A stretch of DNA of 64,000 nt from Williamsia sp. DF01-3 (GCF_023051145.1 NZ_JALKFS010000005.1:4605733-4669732); one strand, 5' to 3'. Positions 17,622-27,665 are shown, counted from the stretch's first letter. Made by a program: numbers and translations. The notes: generated from the sequence alone by a model not told the origin.

Positions 17622-18729
17622 CCAAAATCCCCTCTGCCCGGCCCAGGTCCAGTCCGTTACCTGCAAGCCATTCGTCGTTGTAGTAGGTCCCCGAGTACCG
17701 ATCACCGCCATCACACAACAGCGTCACCACGCTGCCCGCCTGCTTGTTCGCCCGCATCTCGGCGACCAGTCGCAGGGCGCCCCACAGGTTGGTGCCGGTG
17801 GATCCGCCGACTCTCCACCCGAGCACGTCGCTGGCCCGGCGCGCGGCCGCGATACTTCCCGCGTCCGGTACCGACACCATGCGGTCGATCACCTGCGAGA
17901 TGAACGACGGTTCCACCCGTGGACGGCCGATCCCTTCGATACGTGACGACCGTGCACCACCCGCCGGCGGTTCCGCGCCATCTCGGTAGGCCGGATAGAA
18001 GGCCGAGTTCTCGGGGTCCACCACACACAACCAGGTGCGGTGCCTGCGGTAGCGGATGAATCGTCCGATCGTTGCGGAGGTGCCGCCGGTGCCCGCCCCG
18101 ACCACCACCCAGGCCGGGATGGGATGTTCTTCCTGCGACAGCTGACTGAAGATCGACTCGGCGATGTTGTTGTTCCCCCGCCAGTCGGTGGCCCGTTCGG
18201 CCATCGTGAACTGGTCGATGAAGTGCCCGTTCGTCTCGTCGGCCAGTCGCTGCGCCTCGGAGTAGACCTCGTCGGACCGATCCACGAAATGGCAACGGCC
18301 GCCCTGCCGTTCGATCAGCGCGATCTTCGCCGGCGACGTGGTCCTGGGCATCACCGCGATGAACGGCACCCCGATCAGCTGGGCGAAGTATGCCTCCGAC
18401 ACGGCGGTGGACCCGGACGACGCCTCGATCACCGTGGTGCCCTCGGTGATCCAGCCGTTGCACAGCGCGTACAGGAAGAGCGACCGTGCGAGGCGGTGCT
18501 TGAGAGAGCCTGTGATGTGGGTGCTCTCGTCCTTCAGATACAGCGAGATCCCTGCCGTACCCGCGCCGTCCTCCCACCGCGACCACCCGGGGAGCGGGAA
18601 CCGCAGCAGGTGGGTGTCGGCGCTGCGGGTGGCGTCGGCATCGATCAGCCGCACGGCATTGTCGACCCATCCGCGGTCGGACCTGCGGTCGATGTCGTGC
18701 GTGCGTGCTGCACCATCGGCAGAGGTCAT
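17587..18729 (-). CDS. cds1: PLP-dependent cysteine synthase-family enzyme, probably Cds1 (L-cysteine desulfhydrase)
   Basis: A 380-residue fold-type II PLP enzyme. The PLP lysine lies in [15 protein letters not shown] (near residue 86), the substrate loop in [16 protein letters not shown] (near 112), and the phosphate-binding glycine loop in [14 protein letters not shown] (near 221). The phrases [17 protein letters not shown] and [24 protein letters not shown] fit the mycobacterial Cds1 (Rv3684) type rather than CysK or CysM. Cds1 degrades cysteine to pyruvate, ammonia and sulfide. The start is ATG 18729. It overlaps the ABC ATPase gene, with which it may be cotranscribed. The exact reaction is inferred from family resemblance. 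Confidence 0.72.
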   Translation of the reverse strand: MTSADGAARTHDIDRRSDRGWVDNAVRLIDADATRSADTHLLRFPLPGWSRWEDGAGTAGISLYLKDESTHITGSLKHRLARSLFLYALCNGWITEGTTVIEASSGSTAVSEAYFAQLIGVPFIAVMPRTTSPAKIALIERQGGRCHFVDRSDEVYSEAQRLADETNGHFIDQFTMAERATDWRGNNNIAESIFSQLSQEEHPIPAWVVVGAGTGGTSATIGRFIRYRRHRTWLCVVDPENSAFYPAYRDGAEPPAGGARSSRIEGIGRPRVEPSFISQVIDRMVSVPDAGSIAAARRASDVLGWRVGGSTGTNLWGALRLVAEMRANKQAGSVVTLLCDGGDRYSGTYYNDEWLAGNGLDLGRAEGILDEFFASGQWSE

Positions 18730-18744
18730 GTCATTCCCGTCTCG

Positions 18745-19191
18745 TCACACACTCGACGAACCGGAGCCGTCATCGGACTCCGGCCGTCCCTCACCGCGCA
18801 ACCTGGCGTTGAGGTTCTCGCGCTGAGCCTTGCGGCCGGCATCGACGGTCGCGATGCCGACATTGACGCGGTCACGCAGTCCGCGGAACAGGACCATTCC
18901 CAGGGGCAGCGCGATGATCACCGCGAAGAACGCCGCAACGAGGATGGGGACGTCCACACCCACCGCGCGGCCGAGGAGGTAGATACCTCCTGCCAATGCG
19001 ATGACCAGGGCGATCCGCGCGACGGTGAAGGCAAGCAGATCGAACGCGAGACGGCGGCCCGCTCCCGGGCTCGGTTCGACGGCCGGAGCCGTTTTCTTCG
19101 CCGACGGCGCGCGCCGGCCGCCCGGCTTGTCGCTCTTGGATCCGCCTGCGCCGTCAGGTCCGGTTCCGCCGCCGGCTGCTTGTTCGCTCAC
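18745..19191 (-). CDS. DUF4229 membrane protein
   Basis: A 148-residue protein with a 45-residue disordered Gly/Ser/Pro/Lys-rich N-terminus, two transmembrane helices (about 50-70, FTVARIALVIALAGGIYLLG, and 78-98, VPILVAAFFAVIIALPLGMVL), then a basic helix and an acidic Ser-rich tail. This matches DUF4229, a small actinobacterial membrane family of unknown function found near menaquinone and cytochrome c genes. Translation starts at GTG 19191 with only weak Shine-Dalgarno similarity upstream. It ends 15 bases before the Cds1-like gene. Confidence 0.75.
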   Translation of the reverse strand: MSEQAAGGGTGPDGAGGSKSDKPGGRRAPSAKKTAPAVEPSPGAGRRLAFDLLAFTVARIALVIALAGGIYLLGRAVGVDVPILVAAFFAVIIALPLGMVLFRGLRDRVNVGIATVDAGRKAQRENLNARLRGEGRPESDDGSGSSSV

Positions 19192-19419
19192 GAACTAGAC
19201 CTTACTTCTCTCCGCACCGACCCGAAACGGGCGCCTTTGCGATCCCTTTACCAACAGCTGACCGTTCGAATACCTGGGGTTTCGGGTGTAACCATGAGGT
19301 CGCGGTGACTCGCGGATCGTCGCGGCCACCGACACCCGCAGGATTCTTCGCGACCCGCCGAAACCTCCGTCAGGAGTCACGGCGCGGCCGATGTGAGGCC
19401 GGACTCGATAGGAGCACAA

Positions 19420-19701
19420 ATGACGTTTGCAAGCCCCCACGGTGCAAACATGCCGAACTCGGGTATCAACGGATCTGCGGCAGGTATCGCCCCGCCGACG
19501 CTGAGTCCGCAGGCAGCGAGCCAGCACACCCTCACCCCCGGCCAGGTCGCCGCGATGTTCAACGTCAATCCGAAGACTGTGGCGCGTTGGGCCAGTTCAG
19601 GCCTCCTGGGGGCCATCCGCACCCCGGGCGGTCACCGCCGTTTCCGGGAGTCCGACGTGGTCGCCCTGCTCAATCGGCGAACCCCCGCAACCGGCAGCTG
19701 A
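19420..19701 (+). CDS. bldC: BldC-family MerR-like regulator
   Basis: A 93-residue protein with a BldC-type winged helix in its C-terminal half: LTPGQVAAMFNVNPKTVARW, then ASSGLLGAIRTPGGHRRFRE and VVALLN. BldC proteins bind DNA as head-to-tail oligomers on direct repeats and lack the MerR dimerisation helix, as here. ATG 19420 is set by AGGAG at 19411-19415. The Ala/Gly/Pro/Ser-rich N-terminal extension of about 45 residues is longer than in Streptomyces BldC. The 228-base region upstream, divergent from the DUF4229 gene, shows no clear -10/-35 pair. Confidence 0.85.
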   Translation: MTFASPHGANMPNSGINGSAAGIAPPTLSPQAASQHTLTPGQVAAMFNVNPKTVARWASSGLLGAIRTPGGHRRFRESDVVALLNRRTPATGS

Positions 19702-19826
19702 CAACTAACTCAGGCCAGACCGCAGGATCGCGCCGAACCTTGCGGCCCACACTCGCCACGCCCGGCATCTCACGAGCCCGCCTCCCGTAGCCTGGAAGAC
19801 ACGGCTTTGATTTCGGAGGTGCCGAC

Positions 19827-20075
19827 ATGATCTACCTACTCGCCATCATCGGCTTGCTGGCACTCACATACCTGGCGTGGCGTGCGTTCGGCCCTGACGC
19901 CCCGGCGATGCCGGGGCAATCGAGTGATCGCACCCCGGGTCGGCAGATTCGTCGCGGCCCGGTCGGCCCGGACGACGATCCCGAGTTCCTCAACGACCTC
20001 GACCGCAAGGCCCGAAATAAAGATCCCAAATTCCAAGCCGATGGTGACGACAAACCCAGCGCCACCGACCAATAA
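19827..20075 (+). CDS. small single-pass membrane protein
   Basis: An 82-residue protein with one N-terminal transmembrane helix (IYLLAIIGLLALTYLAWRAF) and a charged, probably disordered tail (RQIRRGPVGPDDDPEFLNDL...). The ribosome binding site GGAGGT at 19816-19821 supports ATG 19827. The tail carries a conserved-looking GPDDDPEFL motif typical of short actinobacterial proteins of unknown role. It stands alone between the BldC-like and EspR-like genes, 125 bases from the former. Confidence 0.75.
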   Translation: MIYLLAIIGLLALTYLAWRAFGPDAPAMPGQSSDRTPGRQIRRGPVGPDDDPEFLNDLDRKARNKDPKFQADGDDKPSATDQ

Positions 20076-20313
20076 TTTCCGGTTGGGCTACTGACCTGCA
20101 CAACTGTCCAAAGTTTGTTGAACCAACGTCCAGGTTCGGTCGGCCGAGACCAGCGGTTTCAGGCGTAGATGTGTGAATAAACTTAAGTAAGTCAACCCTT
20201 GGTTCGGTGTGCTTTTCTGGGTACCCATTTTGCGAACTTTAAAGGTAGAGTCTCGGTCTAGTTCGATCCTGCAATACCGCCGGGGTCAAATTAGAGGTCT
20301 GGGAGATAGAGAA
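20076..20313. other. AT-rich upstream region of the EspR-like gene
   Basis: This 238-base stretch is markedly AT-rich for the genome. It contains two 8-bp palindromes, ACTTAAGT (20181-20188) and CTTTAAAG (20237-20244). A TAAAGG or TAGAGT near 20240-20250 could act as a -10, but I find no paired -35. EspR-type proteins bind AT-rich promoter DNA, including their own, which fits but is not shown. Confidence 0.35.
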
Positions 20314-20736
20314 GTGGCAGCTGTACAAGATGGAAAGAGCTTTGCCGAGCACCTGAATGAGCTGTTCAGCACCGTGCGCGACGAAAACGGGATTCCTTAC
20401 ACCGGCAAGAAGATCGCGCTGAAGGCGAATCAGCTGGGATACACGCTCAGCGATGCGTATATCTCGCAGCTTCGTACGGGCAAGGCCAAAACCCCGTCGT
20501 TCCGCACCGTCGAAGCGATCTCGCGAGCATTTGAGATCAGCGTCACTTATTTCCTGACTGATCCCGACGAAGACCTCAAGCGGGTAGAGCAGCAGCGTGA
20601 GTACGTCCAGATGGCCGCCGAGACCGGCGCGCACCTGGCCGCGTTCCGCCAAGAGGCCATCTCCACCGACACCCTCGACGTGGTCATCGAGCTACTCAAG
20701 GTCGTCAAGAAACAGCAGGCCGACCGCGACGAGTGA
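20314..20736 (+). CDS. EspR-like XRE-family nucleoid regulator
   Basis: A 140-residue protein with an extended helix-turn-helix: FAEHLNELFSTVRDENGIPY, KIALKANQLGYTLSDAYISQLRTGKAKTPSF, EAISRAFEISVTYFLTD. A C-terminal helical dimerisation part follows (LDVVIELLKVVKKQQ). The layout and length match mycobacterial EspR (132 residues), an atypical DNA-bridging regulator of secretion and cell-wall genes. GTG 20314 is chosen because GGGAGA at 20301-20306 precedes it and the open frame upstream is non-conserved. The gene converges on ccsB. Confidence 0.8.
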   Translation: MAAVQDGKSFAEHLNELFSTVRDENGIPYTGKKIALKANQLGYTLSDAYISQLRTGKAKTPSFRTVEAISRAFEISVTYFLTDPDEDLKRVEQQREYVQMAAETGAHLAAFRQEAISTDTLDVVIELLKVVKKQQADRDE

Positions 20737-20740
20737 GCAT

Positions 20741-20763
20741 GGTCCGGCGGACCCTCGGGTCCG
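20741..20763. terminator. GC-rich hairpin between convergent genes
   Basis: Overlapping stems GGTCCG-G-CGGACC (20741-20753) and CGGACCC-TC-GGGTCCG (20748-20763) lie between the EspR-like stop (20736) and the ccsB stop (20784). They are mutually exclusive. There is no T-run. The position favours a bidirectional terminator. Confidence 0.5.
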
Positions 20764-20783
20764 GCGGTCCACCTCGGGCCAGG

Positions 20784-21758
20784 TCAGAGTCCGGCGTACG
20801 AATGTAGGCCGGACACAACCAGATTGATGATGAAGAGGTTGAACAACATCGCCACGAAACCGGCGATGTTGATCCACGCGGCGGCGGTGTTGCGCCACCC
20901 TGCGGTCGCGCGGGCGTGTAGGTAGGCGGCATAGATCACCCAGGCGATGAACGACACCGTCTCCTTGGGATCCCACCCCCAGAATCGGCCCCATGCCGCT
21001 TCGGCCCAGATGGCCCCGCAGATCACGCCGAGCCCGAAGAGGGGGAAGGCGAAGACCACGGTCTTGTAGGCCAGTCGATCCAGGGTCTGCGCTGCCGGCA
21101 CGCGTTGCAGGATGCGTCCCCAGAACCGGTCGCTCGGGTTGGGGTACTTGAGCTTCAGCAGGTACAGGATGCTCGCGACACCGGATACCAGGAACACCCC
21201 TGAACCCGTCGCGACGATCGAGACGTGGATGGCAAGCCAGTACGACTTGAGGGCCGGCACCACCGGGGCAGCGTTGGTGTACAGGTAGGTGCCTGCGATG
21301 AACAGCAGGATGACGACCGGCAGCAGGACGAACCCGAGCAGCGGCCGGTACTCGCGCTTACGGAGCACGAACAGGGCGGCGACCATGCCCGCCGCGCACG
21401 AGATCGAGACGAACTCGTACATGTTGCCCCACGGAGCGCGACCGGTCGCGAAACCACGAAGGACGATCGACCCGATCTGCAGCGCGGTCGCGAGCAACAC
21501 CACGCCGAACGCCATCTTGGCCAGCCGATCACCGAGCGGCGCCTTGGCCGCCGTCTCGAGCTTGCCCGGGGTACGGACATCCGACGCGGGCACCACGGTG
21601 GGGCCGGCGCCTGCTGCGACGAGTTCAGCCGACTTCTCGACGACCTGTCGCTTGCTGGCCAGCGCGGCCAGGAACATGACCATCGCCAGTACGTAGACCG
21701 TCAGCGCGGTCCCGAAGCACAGATCCGAATATCGGGACAGCGTCTCGTTGACGTCCAT
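20784..21758 (-). CDS. ccsB: System II cytochrome c biogenesis protein CcsB (CcsA family)
   Basis: CcsA/CcsB-type proteins present heme to apocytochrome c outside the membrane, as a complex with ResB. The 324-residue protein has about eight transmembrane segments and the heme-handling tryptophan-rich motif WGRFWGWDPKETVSFIAWVI near residue 255. Flanking histidines, for example in AIHVSIVATGSG and YLHARATAGW, are candidate axial ligands. The ATG is at 21758, 23 bases after resB ends. It closes the operon hemL - phosphatase - tlpA - ccdA - resB - ccsB. Naming differs between groups (ccsA or ccsB). Confidence 0.9.
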   Translation of the reverse strand: MDVNETLSRYSDLCFGTALTVYVLAMVMFLAALASKRQVVEKSAELVAAGAGPTVVPASDVRTPGKLETAAKAPLGDRLAKMAFGVVLLATALQIGSIVLRGFATGRAPWGNMYEFVSISCAAGMVAALFVLRKREYRPLLGFVLLPVVILLFIAGTYLYTNAAPVVPALKSYWLAIHVSIVATGSGVFLVSGVASILYLLKLKYPNPSDRFWGRILQRVPAAQTLDRLAYKTVVFAFPLFGLGVICGAIWAEAAWGRFWGWDPKETVSFIAWVIYAAYLHARATAGWRNTAAAWINIAGFVAMLFNLFIINLVVSGLHSYAGL

Positions 21759-21781
21759 CGCTCACCTTCCGCAGCCGATCG

Positions 21782-23572
21782 CTACTTACGCTTGTTGCCC
21801 TGTGTGGCTTGGTTGCCGGACGCAGGCGGGGTGATCCCCAGCAGGTCGGCGACCATGTCGGGGAAGCCTTCTCCCCATCCGGCCTGGTCGGTCCGGGCCA
21901 GCCCGGCCATCTCTACTACACAGCGTCGCACACCCAGAGTAGAGGTCTCGGGCCGATTGTGAGAATCGGGTCCGCGGGCGGAATCGCCAGCCTGATCTGC
22001 GGCGTCTGCGGGCGCCCGCGCACCGGCATCGTCAAGGCTCGTACCTGCGGCCAGTGGTGTGATCCGGGCCCAGACACGGCGGCGTTTGATCAACAGCGAG
22101 ACCAGCAGTCCGGCCAGCATCGCGATCGACGAACCGAGGACCCAGTTCTGGGCAGGGTCGTGGGACACCTGCATCGACACCCAACGTTGATAGCCGTCGA
22201 AGGAAACGGTGGTGCCGTTCTCCAGGGTCGCCTTCTCACCCTGCTGGAGGTTGACCCTTTCCTTCTTGAGCAGCCTGCCCTGGTTGATCAGGTTGACGTC
22301 CAGGCTGAACACATTCTGCGGCCGGCCGGTGTCGAGGCCGGTGTCGCCCTGGTAGATGTCGACGGCGACGGCGGGGTTCTCCGGCAGCGGGAACGACGAC
22401 GTCATCAGACCGCCGTGGAACACGGCCGTCGGCGCGAACAGCCCCTCGATCGCGATCTGGTTCTTCCGCCGCTCGTCCTCGTTCGGATACAGCCCGGCGG
22501 GGGTGTCGAACCGGGCCGCACCGCTCGACATCATCGTCTGCAGCTCGTTGGGCTGGAACGGGACGGTCTGCGAACGGGTCTCGCCGTTCGGGAAGGTGAC
22601 GGTGAAGGTGGGGGCGAAGCCGTTGCCCAGCAGGTAGATCCGGTCGCCTGCGATCCGTAGCGGATGGTTGACCTTGACCTCTGCGTCTTTCCAGGTGTCG
22701 CCGTCGATGTCGTCGCCGACCTGGTACCGCACCTTTGAGCTGTAGTCCTCGGGCTGGCCGGTGGGAAGGAACTTGGCCTCGAACGAGTCGACCTGCATGC
22801 AGAACTCGTTGAGGTTGGTGCCGTCGACCAGGTTGCCGGCCCGGAACGAGTCGTAGACCGCCGTGGAGGTGTTGCACAGTCCCTCGTCGCCGTTGGCCAC
22901 CAGGATGCGGGTGCCCTCGTAGCCGTACAACTTGCCTGCCGCGATCGAGACGAGCAGCGCCAGGAGAGCGAAGTGGAAGACCAGGTTTCCGAACTCGCGC
23001 AGGTAGCCCTTCTCCGCTGAGATCTCGGTGACGGTGACCACCGACCCGTCGGCTTCGGTGCGCTGCGTGGTCCGGGTGGTCTTACGCCATCCGCGGAGTC
23101 CGCTGTTGATCCGCTCCGCGATGGCCTCGGGGCTGCCGTCCACCTCGTGGCTCTCGTGCCGCGGCAGCCGTCCGAGGTTGCGCGGGGCGGCCACCGGACG
23201 CGCCCGGAGCGACTTGGCGTGCTCCACCATGCGCGGGGTGAGGCACCCGACCAGGGAGATGAACAGCAGCGCGTAGATCGCGGTGAACCAGACACTGCCG
23301 AAGACGTCGTACATCTGCAGTTTGTCGAACAGCTCACCGAAGAAGCCGTGGTCGGCGATGTACTGCTCGGTCTTCTGCTCGTTGAGGTCGCGTTGTGGCA
23401 GCAGCGCGCCCGGTACTGCGGCCAAGGCGAGGAGGAACAACAGGGCCAGCGCGGTGCGCATCGACGTCAGCGAGCGCCAGAGATTACGCGCGGGCCACAG
23501 GAGGTAGCGCTTGATCGGGCTGGGCGGCGGCACCTTGCCCGGCTGCGGTGCCCTGGTGGCGGTGGCGGTCAT
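21782..23572 (-). CDS. resB: System II cytochrome c biogenesis protein ResB
   Basis: The 596-residue protein begins with a basic cytoplasmic tail and TM1 (about 35-60, [20 protein letters not shown]), then TM2 and TM3 near 90-115 and 200-220, a large extracytoplasmic beta-rich domain, and a last TM near 540 ([18 protein letters not shown]). This is the ResB plan. ATG 23572 overlaps the ccdA stop as ATGA. ResB forms the heme export and ligation complex with CcsB. The C-terminal 50 residues are disordered and acidic/Gly-rich, ending in a basic NKRK. Confidence 0.9.
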   Translation of the reverse strand: MTATATRAPQPGKVPPPSPIKRYLLWPARNLWRSLTSMRTALALLFLLALAAVPGALLPQRDLNEQKTEQYIADHGFFGELFDKLQMYDVFGSVWFTAIYALLFISLVGCLTPRMVEHAKSLRARPVAAPRNLGRLPRHESHEVDGSPEAIAERINSGLRGWRKTTRTTQRTEADGSVVTVTEISAEKGYLREFGNLVFHFALLALLVSIAAGKLYGYEGTRILVANGDEGLCNTSTAVYDSFRAGNLVDGTNLNEFCMQVDSFEAKFLPTGQPEDYSSKVRYQVGDDIDGDTWKDAEVKVNHPLRIAGDRIYLLGNGFAPTFTVTFPNGETRSQTVPFQPNELQTMMSSGAARFDTPAGLYPNEDERRKNQIAIEGLFAPTAVFHGGLMTSSFPLPENPAVAVDIYQGDTGLDTGRPQNVFSLDVNLINQGRLLKKERVNLQQGEKATLENGTTVSFDGYQRWVSMQVSHDPAQNWVLGSSIAMLAGLLVSLLIKRRRVWARITPLAAGTSLDDAGARAPADAADQAGDSARGPDSHNRPETSTLGVRRCVVEMAGLARTDQAGWGEGFPDMVADLLGITPPASGNQATQGNKRK

Positions 23573-24402
23573 ATCGGCAGCACCGTGTCGGTGACGAACA
23601 TGTCGCGGACCCAGACGATGAACTGATCCCACAGTCCGGTCACCAATGCCACGCCCACGACAACCAGTAGTACACCTCCGAAGATCTGGATGGCCCGGGC
23701 GTGACGGCGCATCCAGCCCACCGCACGCAGAGCCCACGCGGAGCCGAAGGCCAGCAAGACGAACGGCAACCCCAGGCCGAGGCAGTAGAAGACGATGAGG
23801 GTGACCCCACGCGCAGCCGTTGCACCCTCGGTGCCGCTCGCGGTGGTGATGACGGCAGCAAGCGTGGGACCGAGGCACGGTGTCCAGCCGAGTGCAAACA
23901 CCGCGCCGAGCAAGGGTGCGCCGACGAGATTGGACACCAGTCGCGGATGAAACCTCGCGTCGCGCTGCAACATCGGGATCAGCCCGATGAACACCAGCCC
24001 CATGATGATGGTGACCACGCCGCCGATGCGTTGCAGCAGTTCACGATTGACGATGAACGTGCTCGTGATCCCGAAGACCGATGCGGTGGCGAGGACAAAC
24101 ACCACCGTGAAGCCGAGGACAAACAAGAGAGCCGCACCGGTGACCCGAAGTCGCCCGGCCTTTCTCGACTCCTTGGGCGACATCGCCGGTGCCTCCGCTC
24201 CGACGAGACCGGCAAGGTAGGAGAGGTAACCAGGCACCAGCGGCACCACGCACGGCGAGGCAAAGGAGACGAGACCGGCCAGCACACACGCACCGAGGGC
24301 CAGCAACAGTGGGCCCGTCGAGACGGTGTCGGAGAAGCTGTCCCCCACACCGGCGAGGGTTGCCGTGCTCTGGGCTCCGGCGCTCAGCATCACCGACGTC
24401 AT
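23569..24402 (-). CDS. ccdA: thiol:disulfide interchange protein CcdA
   Basis: CcdA carries electrons from cytoplasmic thioredoxin across the membrane to keep apocytochrome c cysteines and the TlpA-like partner reduced. The 277-residue protein has six core transmembrane segments. The redox-active cysteines lie in [20 protein letters not shown] (near residue 50) and [14 protein letters not shown] (near 175), both with the CcdA-typical Pro-Cys. The start (24402) overlaps the tlpA-like stop as ATGA, and the stop overlaps resB the same way. Its position agrees with the mycobacterial Rv0527. Confidence 0.93.
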   Translation of the reverse strand: MTSVMLSAGAQSTATLAGVGDSFSDTVSTGPLLLALGACVLAGLVSFASPCVVPLVPGYLSYLAGLVGAEAPAMSPKESRKAGRLRVTGAALLFVLGFTVVFVLATASVFGITSTFIVNRELLQRIGGVVTIIMGLVFIGLIPMLQRDARFHPRLVSNLVGAPLLGAVFALGWTPCLGPTLAAVITTASGTEGATAARGVTLIVFYCLGLGLPFVLLAFGSAWALRAVGWMRRHARAIQIFGGVLLVVVGVALVTGLWDQFIVWVRDMFVTDTVLPI

Positions 24403-25064
24403 TGCTGCGGCGCACTCTCGGCGGCGACCCGCTCGACGACGGGCTGCAACTCTTCGGCGGTGATTGCCTTGAGGAACACGGCGGCCGCGCGGTGTTCGCG
24501 GTCGAGGACGAGGGTGGTCGGAACCACAGATGTGGGGGTGGTGAGCTTGGCCAATGTGCGGCCCGGGAAGTCGAAGATCGACGGGTAGGTGACGCCGCGG
24601 TCCTTCACGAAGTCACGTGCCGTGCTCTTCTCGTCGCGCAGGTCGATGCCGAGGAAACTCACGCCCTGGGCCTTGGTGGCTTCGTACACCTGCTCCAGGG
24701 CCGCGGCCTCGCCGCGGCACGGGCCACACCACGAACCCCACACGTTGATCACCACGACCTGGCCGGCGAAGTCGGACAGGTTGATGGTCTTGGTGTCGTC
24801 GAGCAGGTCCTCACCGGAGATCGCGGCCACCTTGCCGCGGTCGGCGGGAGGGTCGTAGAAGATGACCGTCTTGCCGCCGGGCGAGACGAACTCGAAGGTG
24901 TCGCCCTGGGCGACCGCGTCATCGCCGGTGCTGCACGCCGTCATCACGAGCAGGGTCACCAGGCCGAGGACGGCCAGTAGACCCAGTCGCCATCCCAACG
25001 GGGCCAATACGCGCGCAACACTGCGCCCGCGGCCGAGTTGGCCCCCATTGTCGTTCGCCGTCAA
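24399..25064 (-). CDS. TlpA/ResA-like thioredoxin-fold lipoprotein
   Basis: A thioredoxin-fold protein that would pass reducing power from CcdA to apocytochrome c on the outer face of the membrane. With the chosen TTG start (25064) it has 221 residues: a signal segment ([18 protein letters not shown]) with probable lipidated C44, then redox motif WCGPC (C113 and C116) in [18 protein letters not shown], and the cis-proline region TSVVPTTLV. The start is uncertain; the frame is open to 25148, overlapping the upstream gene. A GAGGG lies before the TTG, slightly far. Coupled to ccdA by ATGA. Confidence 0.85.
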   Translation of the reverse strand: MTANDNGGQLGRGRSVARVLAPLGWRLGLLAVLGLVTLLVMTACSTGDDAVAQGDTFEFVSPGGKTVIFYDPPADRGKVAAISGEDLLDDTKTINLSDFAGQVVVINVWGSWCGPCRGEAAALEQVYEATKAQGVSFLGIDLRDEKSTARDFVKDRGVTYPSIFDFPGRTLAKLTTPTSVVPTTLVLDREHRAAAVFLKAITAEELQPVVERVAAESAPQQ

Positions 25065-25080
25065 GATGTTCCGTTTTCCC

Positions 25081-25713
25081 TCAAGCTCCTGTGGCGAGCG
25101 GATCAGACGATCCGGCCGGCTCGGAGTACACGATGTCGACGAGCGCATCGCCGTCGTACAGAAGGCTGGTCAGCGACGCCAGCGAGCACTGCCGCTTACG
25201 CGGGTCGTGCCAGAGGCGCTGGCCCTCGAGGAAACGGCGCAGCGTGTAGACGGGCAGCTGATGGCTGACGCACACGGCCTCATGGCCACGAGCTTCCTCG
25301 CGCGCCTTGTTGGCGACGGCGAGCATGCGGTGCGCGAGCTGGATGTAGGGCTCACCCCAGCTGGGGGTGAACGGGTCGCGCAGTTTGGGCCAGTGCCGCG
25401 GCCGACGCAGAGCTCCGTCGCCCGCCGAGACGCGCAGGCCCTCGAAGGTGTTCTCGGCTTCGATCAAACCCTCGTCGGTGATGATGTCCAGGCCGTGCGA
25501 GGCGGCGATGGGAGTGGCCGTCTCCTGCGCACGCTGCAGCGGCGACGCGAACACATGGGTGATGTCGTGGTCGGCCAGGGAGTCGGCGACCTTCTGCGCC
25601 TGGGACGCGCCCAGCTCGGAGAGATGGAAGCCCGACAGGCGTCCGTAAAGAATGCCGTCCGGGTTGTGTACCTCGCCGTGCCGCATCATGTGCACGATGG
25701 TGCGCTGCTGCAT
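25081..25713 (-). CDS. histidine phosphatase / phosphoglycerate mutase-like protein
   Basis: A 210-residue protein of the histidine phosphatase superfamily. The phospho-histidine motif MMRHGEVHNPDG is near residue 9, the downstream basic motif FASPLQRAQETATPI near 58, and the second catalytic histidine in AVCVSHQLPVYTLRRFL near 150. It may be a phosphatase rather than a glycolytic mutase; the family spans many substrates. Its start overlaps the hemL stop by one base. The mycobacterial homologue Rv0525 sits at the same place, without a known function. Confidence 0.88.
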   Translation of the reverse strand: MQQRTIVHMMRHGEVHNPDGILYGRLSGFHLSELGASQAQKVADSLADHDITHVFASPLQRAQETATPIAASHGLDIITDEGLIEAENTFEGLRVSAGDGALRRPRHWPKLRDPFTPSWGEPYIQLAHRMLAVANKAREEARGHEAVCVSHQLPVYTLRRFLEGQRLWHDPRKRQCSLASLTSLLYDGDALVDIVYSEPAGSSDPLATGA

Positions 25714-27029
25714 CAGTTCTCCTTCCGAGCACGTGCAGCCGCGGCCGCAGCTGCCGGTAGTGCGTCGGCAATGACACCGAAAGCATCCACGTCCAGCGCC
25801 GCGGATACAAACCAGGCTTCGAAGGCGCTGGGCGGCGGGTATACCCCGGCGTCGAGCAATGCGTGGAAGAACGGCGCAAAACGCCAGGTCTCGGTGTTCT
25901 TCACGGCCGCGTAGTCGTTGATGGCGGCATCGGGCTGCGTGGTGAAGAAGACACTGACCAGGTTGCCTGCGAACTGGACGCGGTGGCCGACTCCCTCCGC
26001 GGTGAGCGCCTCGCCGATCAGGGAACCGAGCTGTCTGGAATTGGCGTCGAGTGCCGCGTAGACGGAGTCGTCGGCGTGGCGCAGGGTGGCGAGACCGGCC
26101 GCCACCGCGACGGGGTTACCGGACAGGGTGCCGGCCTGGTAGACCGGGCCGGCCGGCGCGAGGTAGGCCATGATGTCAGCGCGGCCACCGAAGGCAGCGG
26201 CAGGCAGGCCACCGCTCATCACCTTTCCGAAGGTGTAGAGGTCACCTGCGACACCCTCGAGGCCGAACCAGCCGGCTTTGCTGACGCGGAATCCCGTCAT
26301 CACCTCGTCGATGATCAACAGGGCGCCATCTGCCGACGTGATGTCTTTGAGGCCCTGGTTGAAGCCGTCGATCGGGGCCACCGCGCCCATGTTGCCTGCC
26401 GCCGCCTCGGTGATGATGGCGGCGATCTGACCGGGGTACGCGGCGAAGGTCTCGCGGACCGCGGTGAGGTCGTTGTACGGGAGCACGATGGTGTCTTGCG
26501 CCTGCGCGCCGGTGACGCCGGGCGACGTCGGCAGCCCGAGGGTCGCGACGCCCGAACCAGCGTCGGCCAGCAGCGCGTCGACGTGACCGTGGTAGCAGCC
26601 GGAGAACTTGATGATCTTGCTGCGACCGGTGAACCCGCGTGCCAGCCGGACCGCCGACATGGTTGCCTCGGTGCCCGAGTTCACCAGCCGGACCTGCTGC
26701 ACCGGGTCCACCCGCGCGATGATCTCTTCGGCCAGGTCGATCTCGGCCTCGGTGGGTGCACCGAACGACAAACCTGTGGTCGCGGCTGTCTGCACCGCCT
26801 CGACCACGGCGGGATGGGCGTGACCGAGGATCATCGGCCCCCAGCTGGAGACGAGGTCGACGTAGCTGTTGCCGTCGGCATCGTTCAGCCGGTACCCGGA
26901 GGCACTGGAGATGAATCGGGGTGTACCCCCAACCGAGTTGAAGGCACGAACCGGCGAGTTGACCCCGCCGGGTATGGAGCGCGAAGCGCGCTCGAACAGC
27001 TGGGCGGAACGGTCGGTGGTGTGCGGCAC
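25713..27029 (-). CDS. hemL: glutamate-1-semialdehyde 2,1-aminomutase HemL
   Basis: HemL converts glutamate-1-semialdehyde to 5-aminolevulinate, using PLP/PMP, in the C5 heme pathway whose first enzyme HemA is encoded at 62 kb. The 438-residue protein has [14 protein letters not shown] near residue 17, [16 protein letters not shown] near 117, DEVMTGFR (Asp to the PLP ring) at about 241, and the PLP lysine K269 in [19 protein letters not shown]. The start is GTG 27029, which gives the conserved beginning [10 protein letters not shown]; no strong ribosome binding site is seen. It is first in the operon with the cytochrome c maturation genes. Confidence 0.93.
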   Translation of the reverse strand: MPHTTDRSAQLFERASRSIPGGVNSPVRAFNSVGGTPRFISSASGYRLNDADGNSYVDLVSSWGPMILGHAHPAVVEAVQTAATTGLSFGAPTEAEIDLAEEIIARVDPVQQVRLVNSGTEATMSAVRLARGFTGRSKIIKFSGCYHGHVDALLADAGSGVATLGLPTSPGVTGAQAQDTIVLPYNDLTAVRETFAAYPGQIAAIITEAAAGNMGAVAPIDGFNQGLKDITSADGALLIIDEVMTGFRVSKAGWFGLEGVAGDLYTFGKVMSGGLPAAAFGGRADIMAYLAPAGPVYQAGTLSGNPVAVAAGLATLRHADDSVYAALDANSRQLGSLIGEALTAEGVGHRVQFAGNLVSVFFTTQPDAAINDYAAVKNTETWRFAPFFHALLDAGVYPPPSAFEAWFVSAALDVDAFGVIADALPAAAAAAARARKEN

Positions 27030-27090
27030 GATCTCCAGTGTGGCAAATGTCCTGATGTGACCCCGGCCATGGATGGTTGTGATCCCTGAA

Positions 27091-27160
27091 ATCCAGCGGT
27101 GGGAATGGTGGGCCCGGGGAACGCGACCGGGGAGAAACGTTCTACCCGGACCCACCAAGT
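27091..27160. repeat. dispersed hairpin repeat, copy D
   Basis: The stem ATGGTGGGCCCGGG (27105-27118) pairs with CCCGGACCCACCAA (27145-27158), with mismatches at two positions and a 26-base loop containing GACCGGGGAGAAACGTTCT. That loop matches copy C (GACCTGGGGAAACGCTCT), so this is the same family in the same orientation. It lies between the RpiB-like gene end and the hemL start. Confidence 0.65.
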
Positions 27161-27179
27161 TCTGCCTCAGCCGTTCTTG

Positions 27180-27665
27180 TCAGCCGGCGGTCTTGTGCTC
27201 GTAGTCGTCGATGGCGGCGACCTTTCCGGCCGAGGCACTTTCGGGGTCGAAGGTGTAGTCGAGCCACTCACGGGCCAGCCGGCGGGCCAATTCCAGCCCG
27301 ACCACCCGCTGCCCGAAACACAGCACCTGGGCGTTGTTGCTGAGCACCGACCGCTCGACGGAGAAGCTGTCGTGCGCGGTCACCGCCCGCACACCCGGCA
27401 CCTTGTTGGCACTGATGGCCACACCGAGCCCGGTGCCGCAGACCAGCAGCGCGCGGTCGGCCTTGCCCTCGGCGACCATTCGCGCGGCTGTCACCGCGAC
27501 GTGCGGGTACGCGGTCTGGTCGTCGGCACCGACGCCGACGTCGACGACGCTGTCGACCCTTCCGTCGGACTGCAGGTCAGCCTTCAGGGTTTCCTTGTAC
27601 TCGTAGCCCGCGTCGTCGGATCCGATGACGATGCGTAGTGCGCCGGAGTTCTGTGAATCGGTCAT
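27180..27665 (-). CDS. RpiB/LacAB-family sugar-phosphate isomerase (tetrulose-phosphate isomerase candidate)
   Basis: A 161-residue RpiB-fold protein: N-terminal [17 protein letters not shown], active-site Cys in [17 protein letters not shown] near residue 80, and [20 protein letters not shown] near 110. Its gene is coupled by ATGA to a DhaK-type kinase gene and lies in an operon with an erythritol/threitol dehydrogenase. In M. smegmatis, RpiB-family enzymes isomerise erythrulose phosphates to erythrose 4-phosphate in the threitol/erythritol pathways. I infer the same here, rather than ribose-5-phosphate isomerase, from context. The exact substrate isomer is not determined. Confidence 0.78.
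   Translation of the reverse strand: MTDSQNSGALRIVIGSDDAGYEYKETLKADLQSDGRVDSVVDVGVGADDQTAYPHVAVTAARMVAEGKADRALLVCGTGLGVAISANKVPGVRAVTAHDSFSVERSVLSNNAQVLCFGQRVVGLELARRLAREWLDYTFDPESASAGKVAAIDDYEHKTAG

Noticed and set aside
12042-27160. CRISPR interpretation of the GGTGGG/CCCACC repeats
   Set aside because: Only four copies, kilobases apart and in both orientations, with no spacers or cas genes.
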